Below are positions 8,779-18,064 of a stretch of 64,000 nucleotides of DNA, piece after piece (the first letter of the stretch is position 1; each line of letters opens with the position of its first letter). This DNA is from a virus. The notes under the pieces were generated by a model. The model saw only the letters and a list, made by a program, of their open reading frames with translations, made no database searches and had not been told where the DNA came from. The DNA is taken from positions 31,042 to 95,041 of IMG/VR virus record IMGVR_UViG_3300022752_000038; one strand, given 5' to 3'. A program made the translations under genes and the position numbers.

Positions 8779-10570
8779 TATAATTGACTTAGATAATTTA
8801 CTGAATCCTAACCAAGAGTCGGTAACTAATATAGTTGTCGAGTCAATCCAACCTGAATCTAAACATGACATGTCTACAATGCCGATCGACATTGATTGGG
8901 ACGATATAATCTCAGAATGGTTTTATCGTTTACCAAAAGGCTATGCAGAACATCCGTATAGCGACGAAGAATTAGTCGTGTTAAATCAAGTTATATTTGA
9001 ACATGGTTATGATGTTACTAATAATATAATTGTAGAAGCTTCATTTACGCCATCTGAATTAAACCGTGACAAATATTTTCAAGCATTTATTGATCGTATA
9101 AGTGCCGGCGAGCCATTCACATTAGAGCCAGATAAAACAAAACAAGTGATTGACAAGTCATTCCTTGATACCATGACTCAAATTGCCAATGTAACAGATT
9201 TTGATGAGCGATTGGCATTGATTAAAAATACATTTAAGAAGCCAGTTATTCCATTGGCAAACAATACTATAGTTAAATTATCAGATATAAGTAAAGATAC
9301 ATTTACTGCTAAACAAACTACTAGTGGTTTAACGGGTACAGAAACTCCTGACTTCAAAGAAGGCTTGGTAGTATTCTTTTATACATGCCCTGAAAAGCTA
9401 TTAAATGTTGTTTATAACTTTCTTGTTGGTTCTGATGATTCGCCACCTGATTTTGGCAAACTAATTAATAATATGAATGTAGACCATTACGGTAGCAAGT
9501 CTCACGGCTTTGTGAAAACAGGTGTTGAGCTACTAGCATCAGGATCAGAATTAGATCAAAAAACAAAGAAACTATTTTTAAATGCTGTATCAGCTGCGTA
9601 TACAATTAAACAAAAATGGGGCGAAGGTTATGTTATTGACCGCGGCCCATTCTTTGAATCTATACGAAATGCAGCAAATGCAATTACTGGAATTCCTAAA
9701 GACAAATGGTGTCCAGGCGATGTATATCTTTATAAACAAAATGATAAAACAGAAATTGAACGTGTAGTAAAAGAGTCAGAAAAAACTAACTCAATAATTA
9801 ATATTGTTGATAAACGTAATAAAGTATTACAAGTTGGATTGAATTCATTATTTGATACTGAAAGTCCGTTGGTTATTGCTGTTTCATTGAAAGAAGAAAA
9901 TGCATTGAGTGGTAGAGCAAAAGATTTCTTATCTGTAAAAAAATTATCAAATACAGAAATGGGATCTGAGAAAGATGACTTTACTAAAGAAGAATTTGCA
10001 TTGATTTCTGGTAAGGTTAAAATTACAACTGAACTAGCGCAAAAATATCAAACACAGTATAATAGTAGTAAAAAAGCATATGCGGCACTTATTAAAAAGT
10101 TTGGATATACTCATAACTTTGCAGCAAGTAGATTCAAAGATCCAGAGCCGGCAGTTGCTATACGTAATACTATAATCAAGTCAGCAGCATATCGTCTAAT
10201 GTCTAAATACTTTAATTCATTTGATACATTGAAAGGTATTAATGATGTAATGAAAAACTACAAAGACCCATTCCTAGCATTGACAGCATATGGAGTTTCT
10301 TTGTCAGGATTCAATCCTACTTTTTACAAAGTGGTTGCAAGTGCATCCGGTGATTACGGGCATGTTACTGTGTTTGAAGGACGTGATAATTTAAAAGCTG
10401 ATTCAGATTCAGTTACAACTATTGATACGCCAACTAAAGCTGGTATTTATTTATCCTTTATAACAAAGATGGGCGAAACAAAATATCAAACCAAACTGGA
10501 TATACGTGAATCAAAAAGCGGAGCTAGTATAACAATTGCTATTATTGTTGATGAGTTCCATGAATCATGA
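8756..10570 (+). CDS. Large conserved protein of unknown function (604 aa)
   Basis: I chose ATG at 8756, inside the end of the ferritin gene; an upstream TTG at 8723 would add 11 hydrophobic residues. Near residue 55 there is a striking motif, IISEWFYRLPKGYAEHPYS, followed by an acidic and helical region and then a long alpha/beta region without recognised catalytic motifs. The coupling to ferritin and the ATATTTAT sites upstream suggest late expression, perhaps as a virion protein. The function is unknown. The overlap with the next gene is four bases (ATGA). Length and placement rule out a spurious frame. Confidence 0.6.
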   Translation: MKKDTLVNIIDLDNLLNPNQESVTNIVVESIQPESKHDMSTMPIDIDWDDIISEWFYRLPKGYAEHPYSDEELVVLNQVIFEHGYDVTNNIIVEASFTPSELNRDKYFQAFIDRISAGEPFTLEPDKTKQVIDKSFLDTMTQIANVTDFDERLALIKNTFKKPVIPLANNTIVKLSDISKDTFTAKQTTSGLTGTETPDFKEGLVVFFYTCPEKLLNVVYNFLVGSDDSPPDFGKLINNMNVDHYGSKSHGFVKTGVELLASGSELDQKTKKLFLNAVSAAYTIKQKWGEGYVIDRGPFFESIRNAANAITGIPKDKWCPGDVYLYKQNDKTEIERVVKESEKTNSIINIVDKRNKVLQVGLNSLFDTESPLVIAVSLKEENALSGRAKDFLSVKKLSNTEMGSEKDDFTKEEFALISGKVKITTELAQKYQTQYNSSKKAYAALIKKFGYTHNFAASRFKDPEPAVAIRNTIIKSAAYRLMSKYFNSFDTLKGINDVMKNYKDPFLALTAYGVSLSGFNPTFYKVVASASGDYGHVTVFEGRDNLKADSDSVTTIDTPTKAGIYLSFITKMGETKYQTKLDIRESKSGASITIAIIVDEFHES

Positions 10571-10971
10571 GAGAAAAGGATAATGTGAAGCCACAATTAT
10601 TATGTACATTTGCACACCGTAAGGATTTAAATATAATCGCTGATTACATTATATCAGCATACACAATTCCAGAACGACGGTTGTTTGTATTTTCCGATGC
10701 AGATGTACATAGTGATTCTTATATTACTTACAATGTCGAAACTGCTGATACTAAACGTATATCAAATACCATACTAATACATCGTAAAAAAGAAACCAAT
10801 ACTATGTATACCGTTAATGCATTGAATATGGTTATACGTGAAATGAATAACGGAGTATTAGATAAGACCTTTGTAATTAATTGGGCTGTATACAGTAATT
10901 CATTGTTATTAACAAACGGTGAATCATTACGGCATATAAAGTTACAATTATACAAAAGAATTGATTTATAA
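10567..10971 (+). CDS. Unknown protein (134 aa)
   Basis: It starts at the ATGA overlap with the previous stop. It has a mixed alpha/beta composition with no recognised motif (LCTFAHRKDLNIIADYI at the start, then RRLFVFSDADVHSDS). The short stretch FVFSDADVH could be a nucleotide- or sugar-binding turn, but this is not enough for a call. It probably belongs to the same transcription unit as the ferritin and the 604-residue protein. An antisense frame over 10728-10955 is dismissed. Confidence 0.5.
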   Translation: MREKDNVKPQLLCTFAHRKDLNIIADYIISAYTIPERRLFVFSDADVHSDSYITYNVETADTKRISNTILIHRKKETNTMYTVNALNMVIREMNNGVLDKTFVINWAVYSNSLLLTNGESLRHIKLQLYKRIDL

Positions 10972-10975
10972 TAAT

Positions 10976-10983
10976 ATATTTAT
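10976..10983 (+). promoter_or_regulatory. ATATTTAT motif before the 10991 gene
   Basis: AATATATTTATATAAG ends seven bases before ATG 10991. It belongs to the putative late promoter set. Confidence 0.4.
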
Positions 10984-10990
10984 ATAAGAT

Positions 10991-11599
10991 ATGGCATATA
11001 GAATAGTAGCAAAATCACCCAAACATTTAAATGATATCATAGAAGATGTCATGACATGGTTTGAAACTGCACGCGATTATCGCACAGAGTTTACAGAAGA
11101 ACCACGTAAGTTTGTAGATCCAGCTACGAAACAAATTGTCAGTAAAAATATCGAAGTGTTGCATATCACTGATCCAGCTACAGGTAAAAAGACTGTAGTC
11201 AAATTGATTCCTATGCTTAAACCGGATGAACTAAAAATTGAAATGGGCGGCGAGAATGAGCATGTAATGAAAGGTAAACTCAAAAATATGATGAAAGGCC
11301 GCGGGGTATTTAAAACATACAACAAAGATACTCTAGTAAAAAAGGAAAGTGTAATGAAAAAAACAGAACTACAGCAAATCATTCGTGAAGAAGTTCGTAA
11401 AATGTTAACGGAAGGGTTATGGCTAAAAGAGACAGAACAAGATGCTGATTTACGCGCAGCTAAAAAAGATATCTTAACATGGATGCAAACAAATGGTATT
11501 GACAAACAGCAAATGAATCTATTAGATGATTATATTTTAGCAGTTTGTCAGGCATATGCTGTATGGTATCAGGATCAGGCTGATATGGAACGTATGTAA
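10991..11599 (+). CDS. Unknown protein with an internal capsid-targeting-like segment (202 aa)
   Basis: The first 118 residues have no recognised domain (PATKQIVSKNIEVLHITDPA, then VKLIPMLKP). At residue 122 there is an internal methionine that begins MKKTELQQIIREEVRKMLTE, a pattern like T4 capsid-targeting peptides with LTE-G as a candidate prohead protease site. The DNA before it, AAGGAAAGTGTAATG (ATG at 11354), would make a good ribosome binding site, so the last 81 residues may also be made separately. The junction KKESVMK recurs in the 54200 gene. The C-terminus is helical and ends MERM. Function unknown. Confidence 0.55.
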   Translation: MAYRIVAKSPKHLNDIIEDVMTWFETARDYRTEFTEEPRKFVDPATKQIVSKNIEVLHITDPATGKKTVVKLIPMLKPDELKIEMGGENEHVMKGKLKNMMKGRGVFKTYNKDTLVKKESVMKKTELQQIIREEVRKMLTEGLWLKETEQDADLRAAKKDILTWMQTNGIDKQQMNLLDDYILAVCQAYAVWYQDQADMERM

Positions 11600-11658
11600 T
11601 TTCGTTCCGTGCTAATTAAACAAATAACAATTGACAAATAACTTTTTCAACATTTCTC

Positions 11659-11691
11659 TAGGATTTGTTGATCATTTCTCTTATAATTAAG
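11659..11691 (+). promoter_or_regulatory. Promoter before gene 32
   Basis: TAGGATTTGTTG and CTTATAATTAAG (11680-11691) show the standard 19-base offset. The upstream stretch AACTTTTTCAACATTTCTC resembles the one before the tRNA-region promoter near 61360, so these may be the two strongest promoters. The untranslated leader is about 35 bases and includes AAAAAGG before the ATG. Confidence 0.7.
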
Positions 11692-11728
11692 TAATTAATA
11701 ACAATTAACAATTTAAAAAGGTAAAATT

Positions 11729-12487
11729 ATGGATTTAGAAGCAATTAAAAGAAAGCTTAACGAGTTACAGTCACAGACTAAGCGCCAGGATGTACTTTGG
11801 AAGCCTGAGCCTGGTAAGCAACAAGTACGAATCGTGCCATATCAGCACAACAAAGACAACCCATTCCAAGAATTGTATTTTCATTATGATATAGGTAAGA
11901 AAAGTTTCTTATCGCCTATAACATATGGACGCCCTGATCCGGTTGTCGAATTTACAGAAAAACTTAAAACATCTGGCAATTCCGATGAATGGAAACTAGG
12001 TAAAAAGCTTGAACCAAAAATGCGTTGCTATGTTCCTATTATCATTCGTGGTAAAGAAAGTGAAGGTGTAAAGTTTTGGGGTTTTGGTAAAACAGTATAT
12101 ACTGAATTGCTGGGATTTATTGCTGATCCGGATTATGGCGACTTGACTGATCCGAGCAATGGACGTGATATTGTAGTCGAATTTACTCCGTCTGAAGGCA
12201 GCCAGTCTTATCCTAAGACTACAATACGTGTTAAACCTAATACATCGCCAATAACAACCGAAAAGGCGATTGCAGAAAAAATTGCAATGCAACAACCAAA
12301 TCTTTCAGAGATTTTTAAAGAACCTAGTTATGATGAATTAAAACAAGCGTTAGAAAATTGGTTGAATCCAACAGATGACGGCACTACTAGTGAAGGCTCA
12401 TCTGCATCAGCATCTAAGCCAATTGCAACCGGAGTTAACTCCGTTGACGATGTCGGCGATGCATTTGATGAATTGTTTGGTAAATAA
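11729..12487 (+). CDS. 32: Single-stranded DNA-binding protein, gp32-type (252 aa)
   Basis: The order and features match T4 gp32: a basic N-terminus (AIKRKLNELQSQTKRQ), a core with WKPEPGKQQVRIVPY and FHYDIGKKSFLSP, then FWGFGKTVYTELLGF, and a serine-rich linker ending in an acidic tail, DDVGDAFDELFGK. The acidic tail is the part that recruits replication proteins in T4. Only one cysteine (MRCYVP) is visible, so the zinc site of T4 gp32 seems to be absent. It is the first gene of a replication and recombination operon with uvsX. It coats ssDNA during replication and repair. Confidence 0.85.
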   Translation: MDLEAIKRKLNELQSQTKRQDVLWKPEPGKQQVRIVPYQHNKDNPFQELYFHYDIGKKSFLSPITYGRPDPVVEFTEKLKTSGNSDEWKLGKKLEPKMRCYVPIIIRGKESEGVKFWGFGKTVYTELLGFIADPDYGDLTDPSNGRDIVVEFTPSEGSQSYPKTTIRVKPNTSPITTEKAIAEKIAMQQPNLSEIFKEPSYDELKQALENWLNPTDDGTTSEGSSASASKPIATGVNSVDDVGDAFDELFGK

Positions 12488-12502
12488 TAAAAGGAGTTAT
12501 AA

Positions 12503-13645
12503 ATGGCATCAGTATCAAAGAGCGAACTCTCCGACGAATTAGCGGGTGAGTTAGCAACTAACTTAAATAAAAAGTTTAAAGGCTCCGGATACAAGACGGC
12601 ATATTTTTTGGAGGGGGACGAAGATTCCCCCTCTAATGTGTCGGGCTGGGTAGGTACGGGCTCATCAATGTTAGATTTGGCTATATCGAATAGGCCTTTT
12701 GGAGGTTTTCCAATCGGTCGTATTACTGAAATAACCGGACTAGAAGCATCTGGTAAATCATTATTGGCTACACATGCATTAGCTGATACGCAACGACAAG
12801 GCGGCTTGGGAGTCTATATTGACACGGAAAGTGCTGTAAGTAGCGAGTTTTTAGAAGCTATTGGAGTAGATTTAACTAAAATGTTGTATGTTCCGTTGGA
12901 AACAATGGAAGATATATTTGAAGCAATTGAGTCTATTGTAGAATCAGTACGCAAATCTAACAAGGATCGATTGGTAACAATTGTAGTCGATTCAGTAATG
13001 GGAGCATCTACAAAAATAGAAATGGCTGCTGAATTTGATAAGGATGGTTGGGCTACAAGCAAAGCTATTATCTTATCTAAAGGAATGCGTAAAATTACTA
13101 ACATGATTGCACGTGAAAAGATTTGTTTGATTTTTACCAATCAATTGCGTTCTAGACTAGGTGTTAGTTTTGGAGATCCATGGACAACATCTGGCGGTAA
13201 AGCTATTCCATTCCACGCTAGTGTGCGTTTACGTTTAAAATCTATTGGTCAAATCAAAGCAAAAGATGCAAAAGGTATTGAGCAGATTATTGGTATTAAG
13301 ACTAGAGCGCAAGTGATAAAGAATCGAATGGGCCCACCATTAAAGTCAATTGATTATGATATCTACTTTGAATCGGGTATCGATAATTACGGAGGCTGGT
13401 TGGAAGTAATGAAAGAATATAAATTAGTAACTCAAGCCGGAGCTTGGTATACTTATACTAAGTTAGATGGCAATTCAGTTAAGTTTCTTTCAAAAGATTT
13501 CCAAGGTACATTAGAAAATGATACGTCACTTAAAGATGAAATTTATAAAGCCATATGTGATGCTTATATTTTTAAATACCAAACCGGATCTATTGGAATT
13601 GATGATATTGAAGTAAATGAAGATTTCATTAACGAAGAAGCATGA
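12503..13645 (+). CDS. uvsX: UvsX/RecA-type recombinase (380 aa)
   Basis: The RecA core is plain: Walker A GLEASGKS at about residue 78, GVYIDTES at about 111, Walker B-like LVTIVVDSV near 160, and IFTNQLRSRLG near 208. It catalyses strand exchange and replication restart in T4-like phages. A strong AAGGAG-type ribosome site precedes ATG 12503. Codons about 37-44 form a G/C-rich hairpin (12611-12633) using rare GGG and CCC codons. The gene overlaps the next by four bases. It stands between gp32 and a 5' nuclease, as expected for a recombination-dependent replication module. Confidence 0.93.
   Translation: MASVSKSELSDELAGELATNLNKKFKGSGYKTAYFLEGDEDSPSNVSGWVGTGSSMLDLAISNRPFGGFPIGRITEITGLEASGKSLLATHALADTQRQGGLGVYIDTESAVSSEFLEAIGVDLTKMLYVPLETMEDIFEAIESIVESVRKSNKDRLVTIVVDSVMGASTKIEMAAEFDKDGWATSKAIILSKGMRKITNMIAREKICLIFTNQLRSRLGVSFGDPWTTSGGKAIPFHASVRLRLKSIGQIKAKDAKGIEQIIGIKTRAQVIKNRMGPPLKSIDYDIYFESGIDNYGGWLEVMKEYKLVTQAGAWYTYTKLDGNSVKFLSKDFQGTLENDTSLKDEIYKAICDAYIFKYQTGSIGIDDIEVNEDFINEEA
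12611..12633 (+). other. G/C-rich hairpin inside uvsX
   Basis: GAGGGGGA (12611-12618) and TCCCCCTC (12626-12633) are perfect 8-bp complements around a seven-base loop. The stem interrupts very AT-rich coding sequence and uses codons that are rare in this window, which points to selection on the RNA or DNA structure. Confidence 0.6.
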
Positions 13646-14688
13646 AAAACAGATATTTAGAATTATTTAAACAAGTTACGGAAGAACATGCTGAAAGTCA
13701 GGGACGTAGTAAAGATAGTCATATATTAGTTATTGACGGTCTTAATACTTTTATTAGAGTATTCTCTGCGGTACCTGCATTAAATGATGATGGAGATCAT
13801 ATCGGAGGAGTGACAGGCTTTTTACGGTCTGTTGCCTCCGTTATCCGTCAACTAAAGCCTACCCGTTGTGTTATTGTATTTGATGGTAAGGGTGGCTCTA
13901 AACGTCGCAAAGACATATATTCTAATTACAAAGCTAACAGAGCAGTAAAAACTCAATTTAATAGATATCAGGAGTTTGCTACATTAGAAGATGAATCTGC
14001 TAGTATGAAACGTCAATTTGGTCGTGTTGTAGAATATCTTAATTGTCTACCAATTACAACTATCGCAATCGATAATGTTGAAGCTGATGATGTGATTGCA
14101 TATATTGCTAACGAAATGTATACAGATCCTGAACATAAAGTTACGATTGTATCTACCGATCGCGACTTTTTGCAACTAGTAAATCATCGAATCAATGTAT
14201 GGAGTCCTATTAAAAAGATTCTATATACGCCCGAAGTGTTACAAGAAGAAATAGGATTACCTGTTGAAAATTATTTGTTATATCGGGCTATAACCGGCGA
14301 TAAATCAGATAATATTCCTGGCCTCAAAGGCATAGGATTGAAAACTTTAATTAAACATTTTCCTATATTACAGGAATCTAGGCAGTTAGAAATTGACGAA
14401 CTTGTTACATATTCAAACAACCTAACTAAAAAGCATAATGTTCATGAATCGATAATTGTTAATGAACAACAATTACGATTAAACATGGATTTAATGCAAT
14501 TAAAAGAAATTGACATTTCCGGTAATGCAAAATTATTAACGGTTAATCTAGTCCGTGACGGCGTCAATAAAACAAACGTATATGAATTTAAGAAAATGTT
14601 CATGGCAGATAAAATGTATACAACTATAAAAGATGTTGATACATGGTTAGTAACATTTAATTCACTAAATGCTTACGCTGCTATTTGA
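13642..14688 (+). CDS. rnh: 5'-3' exonuclease / RNase H, FEN family (348 aa)
   Basis: FEN-type metal-binding acidic clusters are present in order: VIDGLNTFIR (about residue 32), VFDGKGGSKRR (about 79), NVEADDVIAYIA (about 147), STDRDFLQLV (about 171), and the helix-hairpin-helix entrance GDKSDNIPGLKGIG (about 220). These match T4 RNase H and the 5' nuclease domain of Pol I. The enzyme removes RNA primers and flaps. It overlaps uvsX by four bases (ATGA). Confidence 0.88.
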   Translation: MKNRYLELFKQVTEEHAESQGRSKDSHILVIDGLNTFIRVFSAVPALNDDGDHIGGVTGFLRSVASVIRQLKPTRCVIVFDGKGGSKRRKDIYSNYKANRAVKTQFNRYQEFATLEDESASMKRQFGRVVEYLNCLPITTIAIDNVEADDVIAYIANEMYTDPEHKVTIVSTDRDFLQLVNHRINVWSPIKKILYTPEVLQEEIGLPVENYLLYRAITGDKSDNIPGLKGIGLKTLIKHFPILQESRQLEIDELVTYSNNLTKKHNVHESIIVNEQQLRLNMDLMQLKEIDISGNAKLLTVNLVRDGVNKTNVYEFKKMFMADKMYTTIKDVDTWLVTFNSLNAYAAI

Positions 14689-14716
14689 TTTTTACAAATT
14701 TATTCTTATAATTAAG
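14685..14716 (+). promoter_or_regulatory. Promoter before the helicase gene
   Basis: TTGATTTTTAC and CTTATAATTAAG (14705-14716) align with the other sites. TATAAT ends five bases before ATG 14718, which predicts a leaderless transcript. Confidence 0.65.
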
Positions 14717-14717
14717 T

Positions 14718-16073
14718 ATGACAGATCGCTTAAGTAGTTATGGATATAGTTTCCAAATAAAAGTTATTACATCGTTATTAACTGACAAAGGATTTTTGCA
14801 GCAAATATCAGATATATTAATTCCTGAGTATTTTGAAAGTGATGCTAATGAATGGATAGTACAAACCATTTTAGATTATCACAAGGAGTATAAAACAACG
14901 GCTACATTAGAAGTAATGAAAGTTAAACTTCAAAACGTAGACAACGATGTATTAACTACACAAATCAAAGAACATCTTAAAGACGCATGGAAATATTCAG
15001 AGTCAGATGATTTAACATTCATTAAACAACAAGCTTTAGATTTTTGTAAAAATCAAGAAATTAAAAAAGCTATTCTATCATCTGTTGAATTACTTAAAAT
15101 TGGACGATACGATGACATTAAAGTTGCAATTGATAAAGCTTTAAAGTCCGGCGGAGATAAAGAGATTGGCCATGACTATATGTCTAGTATCGATGAACGA
15201 TATACTGAGTCTGTACGTTTTACAAAGGAAACGCCGTGGGAAATAATTAATGAATTGACCTCCGGTGGTTTAGGTAAAGGCGAGTTAGGAGTATTTGTAG
15301 CTCCTGCTGGAATTGGTAAATCTTGGGGTCTTATTAATATTGGAGCTCATGCGGTTAGAAAAGGTATGAGCGTAATTCATTATACTTTAGAATTAAATGA
15401 GGCATATGTTGGTTTGCGATATGACTCTGTTGTAACGGGTATAGCTAATCAAAATCTTAAACATTACCAAGATCAAGTTAAATCTGAATTGTCACGATTA
15501 CCTGGAAAGCTTGTCATAAAATATTATCCAACAAAGACATGTTCAGTAATGGGATTGCGTGCACATATTGAAAAATGTATCATGCAAGGTATGAAACCTG
15601 ATGTTATTATAGTAGACTATGCCGACTTGTTAAGAGGACATGGAACAGAAAAACGGCATGAATTGGAAGGCATTTATGAAGACCTGCGAGGATTAGCAGG
15701 CGAATATGAAGTTCCGGTCTGGACGGCATCGCAGGCAAATCGATCGGCATTAGAAGAAGATGTCATTGGAGCTGAAAAGATTGCCGAATCATATGGTAAG
15801 GTAATGGTAGCCGACTTTGTAATATCATTATCAAGAAAGGTACAGGATAAATTAGCGGGTACAGGTAGATGGCACGTAATTAAGAATCGATTCGGTCCTG
15901 ATGGAATTACGTTACCTAGTAAAATGAATACCAGTAACGGTCAAATCAATATCTATGCAGATACGTCTATACAAGGTAAGGATGCTAAAAAGCAAATGGA
16001 AAATGGAAATGAATTAGCTAGACGTATGCTGTCGCAAAAATATTCTGAAATCAATACGTCCGGCTTTGAATAA
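14718..16073 (+). CDS. 41: Replicative DNA helicase, DnaB/gp41 type (451 aa)
   Basis: The N-terminal 150 residues are helical, as in DnaB-family collars. The RecA-like motor follows: Walker A APAGIGKSWG (about residue 196), HYTLELNE (about 222), Walker B VIIVDYADLL (about 297), WTASQANR (about 336) and the arginine-finger region FVISLSRK (about 366). It is the hexameric 5'-3' helicase of the replisome. No primase (gp61) is visible in this window, so it must lie elsewhere or be missing. The gene has its own predicted leaderless promoter. Confidence 0.9.
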   Translation: MTDRLSSYGYSFQIKVITSLLTDKGFLQQISDILIPEYFESDANEWIVQTILDYHKEYKTTATLEVMKVKLQNVDNDVLTTQIKEHLKDAWKYSESDDLTFIKQQALDFCKNQEIKKAILSSVELLKIGRYDDIKVAIDKALKSGGDKEIGHDYMSSIDERYTESVRFTKETPWEIINELTSGGLGKGELGVFVAPAGIGKSWGLINIGAHAVRKGMSVIHYTLELNEAYVGLRYDSVVTGIANQNLKHYQDQVKSELSRLPGKLVIKYYPTKTCSVMGLRAHIEKCIMQGMKPDVIIVDYADLLRGHGTEKRHELEGIYEDLRGLAGEYEVPVWTASQANRSALEEDVIGAEKIAESYGKVMVADFVISLSRKVQDKLAGTGRWHVIKNRFGPDGITLPSKMNTSNGQINIYADTSIQGKDAKKQMENGNELARRMLSQKYSEINTSGFE

Positions 16074-16122
16074 AAAATAATTATTTTTGTTCTAAAAGCT
16101 ACATTGACTAGCCAACAGCAGT

Positions 16123-16130
16123 ATATTTAT
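16123..16130 (+). promoter_or_regulatory. ATATTTAT motif before the ribonucleotide reductase gene
   Basis: AGTATATTTATGCATAA lies in the 102-base gap after the helicase gene, 45 bases before ATG 16176. The leader then contains AAAAGGA. A perfect 16-base AT palindrome (16073-16088) precedes it. Confidence 0.35.
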
Positions 16131-16175
16131 GCATAAAAATACTAAAAATAAATTACATTATTAAAAGGATTACTA

Positions 16176-18038
16176 ATGAACGTATCAAACGAGATTCTAA
16201 GTTCGATTACTATCTATATGAAGTACGCGAAATACTTACCAGAACTACAACGTAGGGAAACATGGGAAGAACTAGTTACAAGAAATAAGGAAATGCATAA
16301 GCGTAAGTATCCTAAATTAGCACAGGAAATTGAATCTGTTTATGAAATGGTATACGATAAAAAAGTATTGCCATCGATGCGTAGTTTGCAATTCGGTGGT
16401 AAGCCGATTGAAATTTCTCCTAATCGTATTTACAATTGTGCCTATTTGCCGATCGATGATTGGCGCGCATTTGGCGAAGTAATGTTTTTATTGTTGGGTG
16501 GTACTGGAGTTGGTTATAGTGTACAACGACATCATGTAGATCAATTACCAGAAATTCATAAACCAAAAGCAGATCGTGAACGTAGATATTTGATTGCAGA
16601 TAGTATTGAAGGATGGGCAGATGCAGTTAAACTTCTAATTAAAAACTATTTTATCGGAGGATCAAAGATCAAATTTGATTTTTCAGATATTCGGCCAAAA
16701 GGCGCTCGTCTAGTAACGTCGGGTGGAAAGGCACCTGGACCGCAACCGCTAAAAGAATGTTTGATTAAAGTTCAAGGTATATTAGATGGCAAACAAGATG
16801 GCGATAAACTTTCGCCTATCGAAGTCCATGATATTGTATGTCATATTGCTGATGCGGTATTGGCCGGCGGTATTCGTCGTGCTGCACTAATCTCATTGTT
16901 TTCGGCAGACGATGATGAAATGATTGCCTGTAAATCAGGAGCTTGGTGGGAATTGAATCCGCAGCGTGGCCGTGCAAATAACTCGGCAGTATTGATGCGC
17001 CATAAACTTACTAAAGAATATTTTACAGATTTATGGAAACGAGTAGAAGCATCAGGAGCTGGCGAACCTGGTATTTATCTTAGCAATGATAAAGATTGGG
17101 GTACTAATCCATGTTGTGAAATTGCACTTCGTCCGTTTCAATTCTGCAACTTGTGTGAAGTTAATGTTAGTGATATTGTATCTCAAGAAGACTATAATGC
17201 ACGAGTTAAGGCAGCTGCATTTATTGGAACGTTGCAAGCCGGATATACCGACTTTCATTATCTTCGTCCAATCTGGAAACGTACAACAGAAAAAGATGCA
17301 TTGATCGGCGTATCTATGACAGGCATCGGATCGGGCGTTGTATTAGGATATGACATGAAACAGGCAGCTCGTATTGTTAAAGAAGAAAATTTACGTGTTG
17401 CAGAACTTATCAGTATTAACAAATCAGCACGTACAACAACCGTAAAGCCAGCTGGTACTACTTCGTTAACTTTAGGAACTAGTTCTGGTATTCATGCATG
17501 GCATAATGACTATTATATCAGACGTATTAGAGTAGGTAAAAATGAAGCCATTTACAGTTATTTGGCAATTTATCATCCTGAATTAATTGAGGATGAATAT
17601 TTCCGTCCACATGATACTGCAGTAATTAGTATACCACAAAAAGCACCGGATGGAGCAATTTTACGAAGTGAATCCCCAATTCAATTATTAGAACGTATTA
17701 AGCGAGTTCATATGGAATGGGTTAAGCCAGGACATCGTACGGGTAGTAATACTCATAATGTATCAGCAACCGTTTCATTACGTGACCACGAATGGGATGC
17801 TGTAGGTCAATGGATGTGGGAAAATCGCGATCATTATAATGGATTGTCAGTATTGCCCTTTGATGGTGGTAGTTATATTCAAGCGCCATTTGAAGATTGT
17901 ACAGAGGAACGTTTCAATGAAATGATGCAGTCGCTCAAAAATATTGATTTATCTCGTATTGTAGAATTGGATGATGCTACTAATTTGCGCGGGGAGGCAG
18001 CGTGTGCCGGCGGAGCATGTGAAATTGTGACCGCGTAA
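16176..18038 (+). CDS. nrdJ: Ribonucleotide reductase, class II (adenosylcobalamin-dependent), monomeric type (620 aa)
   Basis: The sequence follows the Lactobacillus-type monomeric class II enzyme: NCAYLPIDDWRAFGEVMFLL at about residue 87, LLGGTGVGYSVQ after it, the active site NPCCEIALRPFQFCNL at about 310 (Asn, radical Cys, Glu, and the second redox Cys), PAGTTSLTLGTSSG near 427, and a C-terminal redox pair CAGGAC. It reduces ribonucleotides using a B12 cofactor, so no radical-generating subunit gene is needed and oxygen is not required. An AAAAGGA ribosome site precedes the ATG. It supplies dNTPs for replication in a host that makes or takes up B12. Confidence 0.88.
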   Translation: MNVSNEILSSITIYMKYAKYLPELQRRETWEELVTRNKEMHKRKYPKLAQEIESVYEMVYDKKVLPSMRSLQFGGKPIEISPNRIYNCAYLPIDDWRAFGEVMFLLLGGTGVGYSVQRHHVDQLPEIHKPKADRERRYLIADSIEGWADAVKLLIKNYFIGGSKIKFDFSDIRPKGARLVTSGGKAPGPQPLKECLIKVQGILDGKQDGDKLSPIEVHDIVCHIADAVLAGGIRRAALISLFSADDDEMIACKSGAWWELNPQRGRANNSAVLMRHKLTKEYFTDLWKRVEASGAGEPGIYLSNDKDWGTNPCCEIALRPFQFCNLCEVNVSDIVSQEDYNARVKAAAFIGTLQAGYTDFHYLRPIWKRTTEKDALIGVSMTGIGSGVVLGYDMKQAARIVKEENLRVAELISINKSARTTTVKPAGTTSLTLGTSSGIHAWHNDYYIRRIRVGKNEAIYSYLAIYHPELIEDEYFRPHDTAVISIPQKAPDGAILRSESPIQLLERIKRVHMEWVKPGHRTGSNTHNVSATVSLRDHEWDAVGQWMWENRDHYNGLSVLPFDGGSYIQAPFEDCTEERFNEMMQSLKNIDLSRIVELDDATNLRGEAACAGGACEIVTA

Positions 18039-18046
18039 ATATTTAT
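18039..18046 (+). promoter_or_regulatory. ATATTTAT motif before the ParB-like packaged-protein candidate
   Basis: TAAATATTTATTTAAA overlaps the end of nrdJ and ends 18 bases before ATG 18065. AATAGGAAC forms the ribosome site. Confidence 0.45.
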
Positions 18047-18064
18047 TTAAAAAATAGGAACAAC

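Noticed and set aside
16073-16088. Perfect AT palindrome AAAAATAATTATTTTT as terminator
   Set aside because: The stem is only A-T pairs and no U tract follows; too weak to call.
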